Assembly: GCA_037693485.1 (NCBI GenBank)
Contig: CM075345.1
Span: 4,047,501-4,111,500 of the forward strand
Origin: Kitagawia praeruptora
Lineage: Eukaryota > Streptophyta > Magnoliopsida > Apiales > Apiaceae
Length of the DNA: 64,000 nucleotides
Direction of reading: 5' to 3'
Shown here one piece after another: positions 11,634 through 24,800 of this stretch (positions are counted from its first letter, which is position 1; the number at the start of each line of letters is the position of its first letter). The notes beneath the pieces are model-generated. The model did no database searches. It was given only the letters and a program-made list of their open reading frames with translations, and was not told where the DNA came from. The translations under genes were made by a program, and so were the position numbers.

Positions 11634-12566
11634 CTAGTGAGGAGAAAAAGCAAATAGATGCACATATCTACGAATTAGTAATAAAACCATAATGTGCAAA
11701 TAAACCTTAGATTCATTGAAAGGTACGAAAACTTTCAAGAACCTATCATGCTCAAGAGACTTGCAAAAGTAGCCAGAAAAGTCGTCAGAATAATCATCAT
11801 AAATACGACTCATAAACTCCTCCCCAATTGGATCCTTATATTCCAAAACAAGATTTTCAACTTCATCAATCTTAACTTCCTTCTCTTCTATAATTGGACA
11901 CTCATCAATTTTAATCTCGTCTACCAATGTATTAAGCTCAAAATTTTCTAGATTTGGTAGAATTTCAATTGCATCCAAATTATCATTAATGCGTATGGGA
12001 CAATTATCAACTACACAAGTAGACTCATCAGACACAACATTATCATCAATTGCTAAACAAGAATCATGGCATAGAGGAAAATTGACACAAGGGGGAGTTA
12101 GAGAACGGCCGTTATGCCACACTGCTCGAACTTCCCAAATAAAATCATTTAATTTAGCATTCTCCTCGTACCAAGCTATTGAATCACATGCAATATCATT
12201 ATCACTAGCAATTTCTAATGGTGGGTCCTCAAAGTGATTAAAAACTCCCATCGAAAGTAAAGAAGGATCAGATTGAATTACACTCGTATCAACATCATTG
12301 CACATATATGGATTAAGATCATCATGATATTGATTTTCCAAGGCAAATGAAAAATCAGTGCTAGGGGGGTATGGATCATAAAATGAGTTCTCAGAATAGA
12401 ACGAATTCACCTGATATGCATTACAATCCTCATAAACATTGAATTGTGGGTAAGGATTGAAGTCTTGATATCGTTCTTGACTGTTGTAGAAATTCTGAGC
12501 GTTGTTCCGACCAAAGTTGTACTCCATGTAGTCTCTCTCCTCAAAAGCTTGCTCTAGATTACTCAC
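11634..12566 (-). CDS. 310-residue acidic protein of unknown function inside the Athila-like element
   Basis: The only long open frame of the element (MSNLEQAFEERDYMEYNFGRN...). The N-terminal third is rich in Tyr, Asn, Phe, Ser and Asp (QERYQDFNPYPQFNVYEDCN, SFYSENSFYDPYPPSTDF). The middle and C terminus are acidic (ELNTLVDEIKIDECPIIEEK, EEFMSRIYDDYSDDFSGYF), and the last 30 residues are hydrophobic and basic. There is no zinc knuckle, Gag helix pattern or protease motif, and no signal peptide. It lies where gag would be, after a 1.8-kb leader. It could be a highly diverged Gag, an accessory protein or a captured gene. The frame is undamaged, which fits the young age of the insertion. Confidence 0.55.
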   Translation of the reverse strand: MSNLEQAFEERDYMEYNFGRNNAQNFYNSQERYQDFNPYPQFNVYEDCNAYQVNSFYSENSFYDPYPPSTDFSFALENQYHDDLNPYMCNDVDTSVIQSDPSLLSMGVFNHFEDPPLEIASDNDIACDSIAWYEENAKLNDFIWEVRAVWHNGRSLTPPCVNFPLCHDSCLAIDDNVVSDESTCVVDNCPIRINDNLDAIEILPNLENFELNTLVDEIKIDECPIIEEKEVKIDEVENLVLEYKDPIGEEFMSRIYDDYSDDFSGYFCKSLEHDRFLKVFVPFNESKVYLHIMVLLLIRRYVHLFAFSPH

Positions 12567-14332
12567 ATTTTATTTTTATTTTTTTATTTTTTTTTATTTC
12601 ATTATTAATATTTTTTTTTATTTTTTATTTTTTTCAACAAACAACAAAAACGTAAATAAAACAGAAAATAACAAAAACCAAATTATTATAAAATTAACAA
12701 CTAGATTTTATTCTCAAACTTTTATTTATTTATTATTATTATTATTATTTTTTTTTGAATAAAATCGATCAGCAAATTCAAACACCAATACCAAATTTAG
12801 TACAGAACAGAGCTACAAACCAAATTCAACGAAACCAGAAGAAAACTTAACCCACAAGAACTGGACTAACAGATTATTACTTCGACTACTAAAACGATTC
12901 TCGACTCAGAAACTAAGCTTTAACAACACAAGACTCCAAGAAATCACAACTCGCAACTCACAGTAAAATAAACTCAAACCGGCCTTTGACAAAATCGCAT
13001 TACAAAGTTTTAACAGTAAATACAATTTTGACAATCTAGAACTTGAGTCAGCTCGCAAAACAGGGATACAGCCTCGGTAATAACTCAGCAATCGAACAAC
13101 AACTCAAAACGCAGCTCAAAACGCAGCAACAAGAAAGACAACTCGCAGGACTCGGAACCAGTAAACTCAGAAACACAGAACAAGACAGCGATTTAGAAGT
13201 ACACACGAACACAGTAACTCACAACTCTCAACTCGATGACAACTATTAACAGCAGAACAAAACTTGCAAATCAATTCTAAAAATCCATTAAACAAACTTA
13301 ACAGCTCAAACACCGATTCCGAAACTCAGTAACAAATTGGATTTAGCCTACAAATCAAACTCAAACAACTCGCAAATATTCAAAGAACTCAACCCGCACA
13401 GCAAACCACTCGGCATCAAGAACTCGACAAGATCAATTACAAACTCCAATTTTACAACTCAACTCGCAGATTAAGCTCAACAAAACAGAAACAATACGAA
13501 CTCAGAGCACATACTCGCAAAACAGAACAAACATCGCACACACAACAGCGATGCGGCTCAACACAATACTCGGCAAACCAGTTCATCGACAACTCATTTA
13601 CGCGACATACACACCATACTAAGAATCGTTACTCGTGAACTCAACAAGGTGAACAAATGTAAACTAAAACCGCAACGAACTCAGAAGAACCCAGTTAATT
13701 CAACGAAATTCAATCACCGAATAAACAGTAAAAACTCGATTTCCAGGAACAACACTACTCAGACTCAAGAACGGTGGAGGCGGTGATTGGAGGCGTAGGG
13801 AGATGGTGTTGGAGATGTGCAGAGTGGGTGGTGGCGGACTAGTTTTTTGTGTGTGTGTTCTGTGTTTGGCGAAGAAGAAAGGAATTGATGGTGGTGGGTT
13901 TGTTTAGAAAGGGAATAGAAAGAAGAAGGAGAGGAGATGGATGTGAGGAAAGGAGATGGTTGAAAATTGAATTGGGAGTGACGGTGATGGCGCGGTCGAG
14001 AAGATGGAAGGTGGTTATGATGTTGGTGAATTGCAGGTGTGGCGTGGGTAGTAATCGGAGAAGGAAATAGGGGGGTGAGATGGTGGTTTTCGTGGAGGAA
14101 GGGAGAATGAGAATAAGAAACTGGGTTTTGTTTCGAATAAAAGGAAATAAAACAGATGGGTTAATTTAGGTGGCAAAACAGGGGAGACGAAATAAAGCTT
14201 CGAATTAATACTAAAACACAGCAAACAAATTTTGAATTTTAATAAAATTAAAATATTTTTGTCAATTTTTTTTTTTACAAAATAAAATTTAAATCATAAG
14301 AAATAAATAACCTAAACTTAATATTACTGCCT
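12567..14332 (-). other. Leader region of the Athila-like element
   Basis: Between primer site and reading frame. It contains T-rich and A-rich runs (12567-12760) and a stretch dense in AACTCG/CGAGTT motifs (12890-13760) without a credible reading frame. It probably includes the packaging signal. Confidence 0.5.
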
Positions 14333-14350
14333 TCCCCGGCAGCGGCGCCA
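14333..14350 (-). promoter_or_regulatory. Primer-binding site of the Athila-like element
   Basis: TGGCGCCGCTGCCGGGGA on the minus strand, three bases inside the 5' LTR. It is the TGGCGCC class of plant gypsy primer sites; the priming tRNA is not assigned. Confidence 0.75.
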
Positions 14351-14353
14351 ATT

Positions 14354-15956
14354 TGTTGACAGTATTTTTCAATGTCTAAGTTCGTTCGCAGGGAAGGACT
14401 ATTAATACAAGTTTAAGTTTTAATTTCTTATTATCTAGAAGTGTAAAAAATAATTGGTGTGTTCAAATAAACTAATTTTAAACAAGTACAACTAAAATCT
14501 AATTGATGAGGACAAGCAATCCGAGAAATAGGGTTCTTCAATTGGTTCAATAATGCTATTTTCATGTGATATATATTTTTCTCATATTTTGCTAAAAACA
14601 ATTCTTCTAATTTTTATAATGTTCTCTCCCAAGATACAAAATAATGTCTACAACCATATTTCAAAAGTCACTCCCATGATCAATCAAAATACAATTTTAG
14701 ATTTTAAGACCGGAGAATTATAAGTTTCATAGTCCTCTTATTAATCTCCCGATTCAATAATTAAACTATGTCTATCAAATCATGAACAAGAATTATGACT
14801 CATTTCCCAATTTATCACAATACCTATGAATACAATTAAAGGTTAGCTACGCCCTTAATTGGGTTAAGCCCTCAATGATAGATTAGCAAAAATAGAGAAT
14901 TATTATCACAATCAAACAAACATATATCACCAACGAATACTACCCAATTCTCGGATTATGAAATTAGTTAATCATGCTAGACAAATAAAATAAGCATATA
15001 ATAAATGATAAAATCATAATTAAAAGAGTTTAGAGTAAAGAAAGTACAACTTGAAGAATTTATCCTCCCGGAATAATTTCCAATGAAATGAATGAGCACT
15101 CCAAGCAATTCCCTTACAATCTTCAACCGAAATAGAACTGACAGTAAATTAAAGTGTATACCTAAAACTAATTTTACAAAAGAAGCTGAGATAACTAGAG
15201 AAAATGAATGTTCAGTACGAGGATTCTAAAAGAAACTCAGCTTTCAACCCCCTCTTTAATCTTCCTGCAACCATTGTCTTTATAGGACAAATGAGCCCAC
15301 CATGTAGGAATAAAGAATTCAGCTGAAGGTAGCAAAATCGGACTGGAAATTAGGCTGCCAACCTTTTACTTTTGCAAAATCAACTCTGATGACTTTGAAT
15401 TTTGCATTTTGTAAACAACGTGGGCTGTTGCTAATACTTTTGAACTGGCTCCGTAGAAATGCTTTTTAACCCGCACAGCTTATAATCTTTAATTAATAAA
15501 TACTTAATTTAATTCAGAAATTATAAAAATAAATATCTAATATTATTAGATATTTATAAATATAATTTTCTAAATAAATTAAATATTTATTAATATAAAT
15601 AAATCCTTAAATCCTAAGCTGCGGACAATTGAGGGCTTGGAACCGGACTCCTTTCGCTTCACAAAAATTATATTAATTCCAACCGGGATTCCTGCTTTAA
15701 GAATATATCACTTTCCATATTTTAGTGACAATTCTTATTTCCTCCTTGTTCGTCCAGGATTAATCTACGGTCTCTTGGTGATGTGCAATTGAGCTCCTTT
15801 TTCTTCCAAAATTATCCTAAAAACATAAAAAACCATTTTAGCATCCAATCCAAATTAAACTGCTACTACAATGCTAATCAAGGACAAAATTATTACAAAC
15901 GAAGGATAATTGAGAGATAACATGCTATAAAATGTACATAAAATTAGCATGTATCA
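14354..15956 (-). repeat. 5' LTR of the Athila-like element
   Basis: Direct copy of 8017-9619 with equal length. It should hold the element promoter. The TACAC target duplication follows at 15957-15961. Confidence 0.9.
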
Positions 15957-16133
15957 TACACTCCCCTACCCTGAAAGTAGGGAGGCTGTTTCCGTGCAGA
16001 CCCCCGGCTTAGTGCATTGTGCATAGAAAATAAGGGATGTTTGGGACAATACCTGAGCCCGTGGCCTTCTGTTTAGGACTAAAAGTAAATAATAAAATAT
16101 ATTAATAAGAATTTATAATTCATATATATAGTA

Positions 16134-16532
16134 AAGTTCTATGGAGTACTCATTTAATTGGAGTACTTGGAGTACATATACATTTTGCATTCAAAATTTT
16201 GCAAACTTTATTATTTTGCAAAACTATTACATGAATATCACTATTTCATTGAAAATCTTGAATATTTTGTATGTTTTGCTAACAAAATATTGCAAAATGA
16301 ATTATTTTGCAAAACACATTTGGGTTGAAAAACATATATGTTCCGATTGCAAAACATAAACAATTTTCAAGATGAACATATTGTAAAACATACATGATTT
16401 TCAAGATTATCAATGAAATTATGATATTCATATAACAAGGTTTGCAAAATAATAAATTTTAAAATATTTTGAGTACAGAACGTATATGTACTCCAAGTAC
16501 TCTAATTAAAATAGTACTCCATAAAACCTTTC
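16134..16532. mobile_element. MITE in the promoter of the kelch-like pseudogene
   Basis: Inverted ends of about 55 bp: TTCTATGGAGTACT then TTGGAGTACTTGGAGTACAT on the left, and the reverse complement at 16475-16530. The paralogous promoter at 32225-32255 lacks it, so it inserted after the duplication. The interior is rich in TTTTGCAAA motifs. Superfamily not assigned. Confidence 0.75.
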
Positions 16533-16642
16533 TCTTCATGAGTATATATTCCTCTTTCTTGTTTCTTATAAAAAAGCCCTAACACCCCCTCTTTACAAAA
16601 GAAATCATCCATCTCTCCTCCCTCTTATCTCTGTTCGGTGGC

Positions 16643-17782
16643 ATGGTATCAAAATTGAATTCGGAGTCAAGGTCAGATGAATATCCTATCCTCTTTATGT
16701 TTGTACGCGGATTTGATGGCCATTATATAACATATAAGATTGATATATGCGGTTGGTTCATACCATTTGCGTTTGCGAGAAGTTGAGATGTAGTCTCCTC
16801 TTCTTGTATTTAGACATGGTGTTCTTCCTGATTGCATGTGTGCTTTTAGTTATATAGGCCCATATTTCTATATTGTGGGTGAAAAGAAACATGAGGTTTA
16901 TACTATTAAAAAAAACATGTTGTAGACTTGAAACCTTCTAAAAATGCAAAAGGGGCTAAGTATGTAACTCATGATACCAAACCCATGACCTGCGATAAAC
17001 CATCTCCTCTAACTTTTGCTTATCAAAACAATCTTTATGTCCTTTTTAAACAATCTAGTACCCTTCCAAAGTATAATCCAAATATTATTCATGAATTTGA
17101 GCTTTATTCCCCTATTAACAATTCTTGATCCGCCTTGGACTCTAAGCCTTTACGAGATTGTGATGTTACTTCCTTTGTTGTTATCGGAGAAATGGTATAT
17201 TTTACTACTAGTGTTCATGCTATCATGTCATTTAGTTTAAAGAGGGCACACTGGAATACTATCTATGACCCATACGGGGTCACTTATGTCCATAAGAATT
17301 ACGTCCGACAATCATCCAAATACATTCATGTTCCTACTTTTAAGCACCAAATTAATGTAATTCAGAATAGAATCTTTGGAAGTGTTCTCACAGAATTGTG
17401 AAGATGAACAAACTAATTGTTTCAGCTTTTGTGCTTCTCCGTCTAATCCTTCTGCCAAGTCTTTTCTACAACCATCTTTAGATAACAAAGGTCAATATTA
17501 TACTGGCTGTATATTTGATAAGAAAGTGTCACTTTGCTCAACTCACATAGTCACTATGGATGCAACAAAAGAAATTATGTGTGGGGTTTGTTTTGGTATT
17601 GATTTTTCGTGCGATGATCCTTCGAATTATGTCGACCTCACCTTCTGATTGTTCGTTATTTTTGGAAGAAGATGAAAAAATTTCCAGTTGCTTCAATTTT
17701 GACCGCCTCCACAGTACTCGTTTCTCCATCAAAAACTAAACACCCAACTCGTGGTAGTATCTCCACTTGTATTTTTGTTTGA
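16643..17782 (+). pseudogene. Kelch-like beta-propeller protein, pseudogene copy
   Basis: Close relative of the intact gene at 32342-33502 and alignable along its length, including the start (MVSKLNSESRSDEYPI) and the end. Disabling changes: 4 extra bases near 16741-16750 shift the frame (GATTGATATATGCGG against GATTGATGCGG), a CAG codon became TAG at about 16792, a TGG became TGA at about 17128, there is an insertion of about 20 bp at 17385-17405, and about 65 bp is lost at about 17645 relative to the intact gene. Three shorter frames (16928-17128, 17135-17401, 17376-17648) are its remains. Its promoter carries the MITE, SINE and LTR element. It is unlikely to make protein. Confidence 0.85.
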
Positions 17783-18029
17783 GCATCGATGATGTAAATG
17801 TTTATCTTATGTGCATGGCTCTATTAAGACTTGTGACAAATATTGTTTAGTTTAACAATTTTATTTTTTGTTGGAATTCTTATAAATTATGACATTGCCA
17901 TATAATTATATTCGATGTGATTGATTTATTTCTTTGCGTAGGTATTTGCATAAATGTTATGGTTTTGTTTTGTAGTAAATACTTATGTTGGTTAGATATT
18001 GTATAATGTATATATGTGATTCCAAAGAT
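17783..18029 (+). repeat. Duplicated 3' flank of the kelch-like gene
   Basis: Matches 33503-33753 with few differences, up to GTGATTCCAAAGATGCGTT. After this the two loci diverge, so this is the right breakpoint of the duplication. Confidence 0.8.
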
Positions 18030-19109
18030 GCGTTTACTTCATCTGTAGTTATTAAAATTAACCTTACATATATCGTCAAAAATAAATCTAATGAAACGGT
18101 AACATGAACGTTCCTTCTCAAATTATAATAAAAACTTGAAAGTTCTTTTTCAAACAATAAAGAACATCTTATAATAAGAATAATATATATATATATATAA
18201 TAAAATATTTTATTGGAAGTAGAATACGAGGACGGTGGAGATGTCTTATACGATTTTTTAAAATTATATACCTTTTTTTTAAAATTCATTTTATTTAATT
18301 TTTTTATACAAGTTAATTATACTTGCATTAAAAACGCCCAGTCGCTCAATCAACTACTAGATCCGGTATCCATAAATTCAATATACTTTCGTAACAAAAA
18401 GTCTTCTTATTAAAAAAAGTTGATGACATAACAGAAAGACAGTCCCATGCGGAAGCTATAAATAAATACAGGAATATCTATAGTATACAGAAAATATAAG
18501 ATGTATTTTCATATTTTAAAACTCCATAAATATTAGAAAGTTTAAAGAATATAAAATTTGAATTTACTTTCTTTTAAGGTTTTAATTTTTGAGAAAAAAA
18601 ATTATTTTATAAGATAACTGTTATCAATAATATGTAATGAAGTTAGAATTTCGGTTCCAAATAAGAGCGACTCGAAACGTGTTTTACGAAAAGATGACTC
18701 ACTAGAATAGATTGTAGTATTAGCTATTAGAATTTAATATTGATGTCATAATTTTTTAATTTTTTTATTTTTAGGGTTCGATTTTTATGTATACAAATTA
18801 TTATAAAAATCTTTATAATATATGTTAAAGTTGGGATTTCAATTTTTACGAGAGAGCGGCTCAATCGAGAGAATCATGTTTAACAAAAAAGGTTCATTAG
18901 AGTAGATTATGTAACTATTAAAATTTATTATTAATAATATAATATAACATATTTTTTTAAAAAAATTGTAATGCCACCACTAATCACGACTTTATCTACT
19001 AGTTCGAAAATATCAGGATTTATTTGCTCCCATCCCATACCTACAATCCAGGATAATATATAATATTTGCTTCCCGGATAATATTTGCTTCTTAAGCCTT
19101 AATATATAA
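18030..19109. other. Intergenic, no gene seen
   Basis: AT-rich. Two diverged direct copies of about 120 bp (about 18636-18760 and 18826-18945) share the order AGCG-CTC, a GTTTTACGAAAAGATGACTC-like piece, TAGAATAGATT and a TATTA-rich tail. No coding content. Confidence 0.45.
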
Positions 19110-19564
19110 CTAGCTTTGTAGCCCGTGCAAGGCACGGGCATGCTCTATATTACAAATATTTATGAATTATTCGTATTCATGTAGGATTGGATTGTTCATA
19201 TCTTCGCAGTAATTGTTGTGAGGAAATGGAATTTATGCAATACCCGATCGTGCCATGCAAATGATAATTCTAGTTAAATTAAATCTATTTGTATTTTACG
19301 CTATGTTTTGTTTTGTCAATGCAAACTTAAACGATTTAAAGTTAAGATCAAAACCGTATTTCGAAATATAAATATATAGAGTTAACATGGATGAATACAG
19401 AGATACATACAAGTATTAATTACATAAAAATAAATGCATATTAGTTCATATAAGTTATTATTATGTAATAAATATGTTAGTGTTGCAATACCTAAATAGC
19501 CCCCGGAAATATAACATAGATATAATTAGTAGGGGTAAATATAACTTTTTGTATAAACAATATA

Positions 19565-21110
<1,546 letters not shown>

Positions 21111-21193
21111 ACATTATACAAATATTTATGTATGTTGCTAATGATTTTTAATATTAGCTTAAATGCTCATATAGCTCAATTGGTTATGGTGTT

Positions 21194-21964
21194 TGTTGAT
21201 GAGTGGATTTCGTAACAACTTTTGAGAGGTTTATGGTGAGTTGTAAAGGCTAACGATCAACTAATCTATGGAGAATGGAGGTTTTTTGTAGGGGTTGAAC
21301 TGAGCTCGAGAGCGTTTACAAGTATCTCGCGAGTTCCTTTGAGGATTGTGTCGTGTGTTCTCAAGAATCTCGTAGGTGTATTGCGAGGCTTGTAGCCGTG
21401 TTCTCAAGATGCCTACGTAACCTTGTATATATAGGGATCAAGTTCACGTAGTTCTTTTTAGACTAGAAGTCTGGTTAGGCAGCAATATTCTAGGTTCCTA
21501 ATTCGTGGGGACCTCCTTTTTCTCCAGATTTCAGCCATGAATAGTCGACCTAAGTCGAATAGAACTCGAGTTCTAGTCCGACTAGCAGTATGTTTACAAG
21601 TTCTCGTCCTATTAGATGTATTCAAGGATCATCCGCGCCCAAGGAATACATTCCAATAAGGAGTTGATGTTCATGACTTGCTCCTAAAGTATAGGAGGCT
21701 TTATCGTACTATAAATCTGCTGGAATAAATCTGTTCTCGTACAGGAAGCTGTCTCTCAGGAACCTGTCTGCAGGAACCTGTTTCTCGGGAAACTGTTTGC
21801 AGGAAGCTGTCTCTCGGGAAGCGGAACCTGTCCAGATCCATTTGACATGCTATTTAGCCCCATTTAACTTAAGGGACCTCAATCATAACCCATATTACTC
21901 ATACTGGTTGGATCCTTAAGCCTAATGGGCCTAAATCTAGCCCATGGAGATTTTGGGCACAACA
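21194..21964 (-). repeat. 3' LTR of the gag-only gypsy element
   Basis: Begins TGTTGATGAGTGGATTTCG and ends TTTTGGGCACAACA. Adjacent interior ACTACCCCCCGGTT is the reverse complement of the purine tract. Confidence 0.9.
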
Positions 21965-22079
21965 ACTACCCCCCGGTTCCTTGAAGTCATAGGGTGCGAG
22001 AGGAACCTAAATAGCCTGATATTTTAAGGTCCAATCCCTTCAGTGCTCCCATGTTTCTTCTGAGTAAACCATGCAGGTC

Positions 22080-24800
22080 TTTGTCTTGCTTGAATCGTGA
22101 CAAGGGCACAAAGTGAATCCAATTAGGCGCTGAGTGAATCCTTTGACAAGGGCACAAAGCGAATCTAATTGGGCACTGAGTGAACCTTAAGAATGTCAAT
22201 GGAACTAAGTGAATCCAAATGAGGGCATAAAGTGAACCTAGTTGGGCGTTATGTGAACCTATGTTGAGGGCACAAAACGAATCCAATAGGGCACTAGATG
22301 AATCCTTAAATGGGACAAGGTGAATCTTAAGATTGTCAAGGGAACCACATGAATCCAAATAAGGGCATCAGGTGAACCTAATTGGGCGTTATGTGAACCT
22401 ATGCTGAGGGCACAAAACGAATCCAATAGAGCACTAGATGAATCCTTAAAAGGGCACGAGGTTAACCTTGAAAATCATAATTAATTGCTCGAGAAGCTGC
22501 TCCACATTCTAAGCTGTTGTTTTGTTTGACTATCCAATGTTTTTCTATTACAGGTAATCTAGAATCAGCTGCGTCCTAGGAGTACTCTCCAGTAATGAGT
22601 CTGCTTCTTTCTGGCTGGCTTCTAGATCTCTCTGTTGTCTATGCTCAGGAACCTGGTGCTCAGGAACCTCTCTACAGGAATCTGTACCTGTACATATAAC
22701 AAATGTGTTAGTCTAAGGAGTCTTTCTGTAGTTCCCATGTACTTCTTGTTGTCCTCATTGCTGCTGCTAGGCTGACTCTGGCTCTTCTCGGGGAGGAACA
22801 TGGTCTTCTTATAATCTACTCAGCTTCTGGTTCTTCAGGAACCTCTTGATGCTTGTCAACTCTTAATAATCTCTTTGTCTAATGCTCATTTCTTTATGTC
22901 TGATCTTCATATTTAGTACTAGATACAATCTGTCTCTTGGCTCATACAATACTTGTTGATTGGAACCTATGACTTGATATGTCTAAATTTAGCCCATGGT
23001 AATTTTGGGCATAACACTAAGAAAATTGGAAAAAATAGATTAGTAATACGAGCTGAAGAGCTCGCATATAAGTGATGCATGTATGCAAGTATGAATGATT
23101 ATCTACATTATATATGTCGCTACCTTCTTAAGTGGCATATCAATTATCTAACAGGTTGTTTCAACTAACATGTTCGAGATCATAAACTAAGCATATATAT
23201 TGCGTAAACTGTAAACCTATAGGGCATGATAACATCCTAAGTACAAGTTCACATAAATTTCATTTCTAAGGATCATGCAATATGCGCATTAAAAGCTATA
23301 TGTATCTAAGCATGACAGAATGTAAGCTCTAGTTTACAGAAAATGTGCATGATAGTTAAGGATATAAAGACATGAAAATAGAACTTATCTGGGCTTCATT
23401 GTGCCGATATGAATTGAGGTTCTGTTACTGAATCTGGAAGATGGAAGCTCTTCTCTATGCAAGCTTACATAGGGGAATTGAGGTACCCCCCGAGCCGTCA
23501 TGACGCATGAACCTCCTATAGCTTGTTGAAGCGGTTGACTGAAAATTGCTTGTTTCGGATATTAACTAGAAGTTGTAGCTATAAACTGTGGGTTGGAGAC
23601 TAGAAGCTGGAAGCTATTAACTAGAAACTTCTGATGATCGGCAAGGATGCTGCAAGCTGCTTTATCAAGAACTTGGTAGTAGTATGATACCTGTTTCGAT
23701 CATATACAAGCTTTATCAAATGAGAGTATTCATCTATGTAACTTTGATGAGGGCACAAGGCGAATCCAATTGAGCTCTAGGTGAATCCTGGGAAGGGCAC
23801 TTAAAGAATTCAATTGGGTGCTAAATGAATCCGTAGTAGGGCATAAGATGAATCTAGTTGAGCTTTAAGTGAATCCTGAGAAGGGCACTTAAAGAATTCG
23901 ACTGGGCGTCAAATGAATCCTTTTGGCTTTAGGGAGCACGAAGTGAATCCACCCGGGCTCTAGGTGAATCATGACAAGAGCACGAAGAGAATCCGGTTGG
24001 GCACTAAGTGAATTCCTTTGTGGCACCAAGTGAATCCTTATAGGCTCTAAGTGAATCCTGCAGAGGGCACAAAGAGAATCTATAGGGCACATGATGAATC
24101 ATTTCAAACTCTAGGGGCACCAAGTGAATCCGTAAGGGCACAAGGTGAATCCCTTCAAATGCTAGGGGCACCAAGTGAATCCGTAAGGGCACAAGGTGAA
24201 TCCCTTCAAATGCTAGGGGCACCAAGTGAATCCGTAAGGGCACAAGGTGAATCCCTTCGAAGGCTTTTCAAGTACAAGCGAACTCTAGGTTAGGTTACCC
24301 ATGCTTAGGTTCCCAAAACCCTTGACTAGGTGCCCACATGATTATGGGACTTTTGAATGTGTGCCTGCGATTCATAGGGCTTTTCGATGTGGATCTCTCG
24401 TGCTTGCAAGTCTTTTTTTGGCTATCGAGTGCCTGCAGCTGACAGAGCTTTCAAAGTGAATCTTTCTGGGCTCTATGCAAATCCTTATAAGGGCATAAGG
24501 TGAATCCAACTGGTTGTTTATGTGAACCTCTGCTTAGGACAAAAACCGTAACCAATTGGGCACCAAATGAATCCCTAAAAGGGTACAAAGAGAATCCATT
24601 AAGATACCAAAAAATTGTGCGTAGATGCATGAAGCACCAAGTGAATCCTTTTGGGCTCTAAGTGAACCTATACGGACACATAGAGAATCCATAAGGGCAC
24701 CTGGTGAATATATGAAAATTCTTGGGGAACCTAATGAATCCTTCTGGGCTCTAAGTGAATCCTTGAATGGAGCACACAAATAATCCAGAAGGGCACTAGA
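22080..24800. repeat. Degenerate AGTGAATCC repeats in the gypsy interior
   Basis: Dozens of variants of GGGCACAAAGTGAATCC, alternating with TTGGGCACTAAGTGAATCC, occur in three patches (22085-22470, 23745-24260, 24470-24800). At 24108-24258 a 51-bp unit is repeated three times almost perfectly. Unit sizes near 17, 34 and 51 bp keep frames open on both strands, which explains the open frames here. I see no sign that they are genes. Confidence 0.75.
22640..23014. repeat. Possible old LTR remnant inside the gypsy interior
   Basis: The stretch ending CTAAATTTAGCCCATGG then TAATTTTGGGCATAACAC resembles the LTR end (CTAAATCTAGCCCATGG, then AGATTTTGGGCACAACA), and upstream GCTCAGGAACCT and CTACAGGAATCTGT echo LTR motifs. 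It may be a diverged internal LTR copy. Confidence 0.4.

Larger units (their letters stand above)
8017..15956 (-). mobile_element. Athila-like non-autonomous LTR retrotransposon (LARD type), young
   Basis: Two 1,603-bp LTRs (8017-9619, 14354-15956) begin TGTTGAC and end ATCA. A 5-bp target duplication TACAC lies outside them (8012-8016, 15957-15961). The primer site (TGGCGCCGCTGCCGGGGA on minus) is next to the right LTR and a G-rich purine tract next to the left LTR, so transcription runs on the minus strand. The interior is 4.7 kb with one open frame of 310 codons and no protease, RT, RNase H or integrase. In the stretches I compared the LTRs differ at a single base (9503 G, 15840 A), which points to a recent insertion. 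It must use enzymes of another element. Confidence 0.9.
7946..16063 (-). mobile_element. Au-like SINE, split by an LTR element
   Basis: Read on the minus strand, the two pieces (15962-16063 and 7946-8016) join to about 170 bp containing AAGCCGGGGGTCT, GGAAACAGCCTCCCT, GGGATATATTGGATATG and a TTTGG-repeat tail, the recognisable 3' half of plant Au-type SINEs. A 13-bp target duplication GCCTTCTGTTTAG (7933-7945 and 16064-16076) flanks it, and the intact paralogous region near 32180 has that site once. The 5' tRNA-related part is not clear. Confidence 0.75.

Noticed and set aside
13043..14224. Several short frames in the leader of the Athila-like element
   Set aside because: Biased composition (AACTCG and GGTGG words), no family resemblance, no consistent strand.
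16643..17782. Treating the shorter frames as separate small genes
   Set aside because: All align to consecutive parts of the intact kelch-like gene, so they are one pseudogene.
21170..21193. tRNA gene at the TAGCTCAATTGG stretch
   Set aside because: Only the D-arm-like part is present, and the rejoined version does not form acceptor and anticodon stems.
22085..24260. CRISPR-like array from the repeated AGTGAATCC units
   Set aside because: Repeats are degenerate, have no unique equal-length spacers, and lie in a plant retrotransposon.
24004..24293. Overlapping frames on both strands with repeated peptides
   Set aside because: Caused by 51-bp units whose length is a multiple of three; no known protein.
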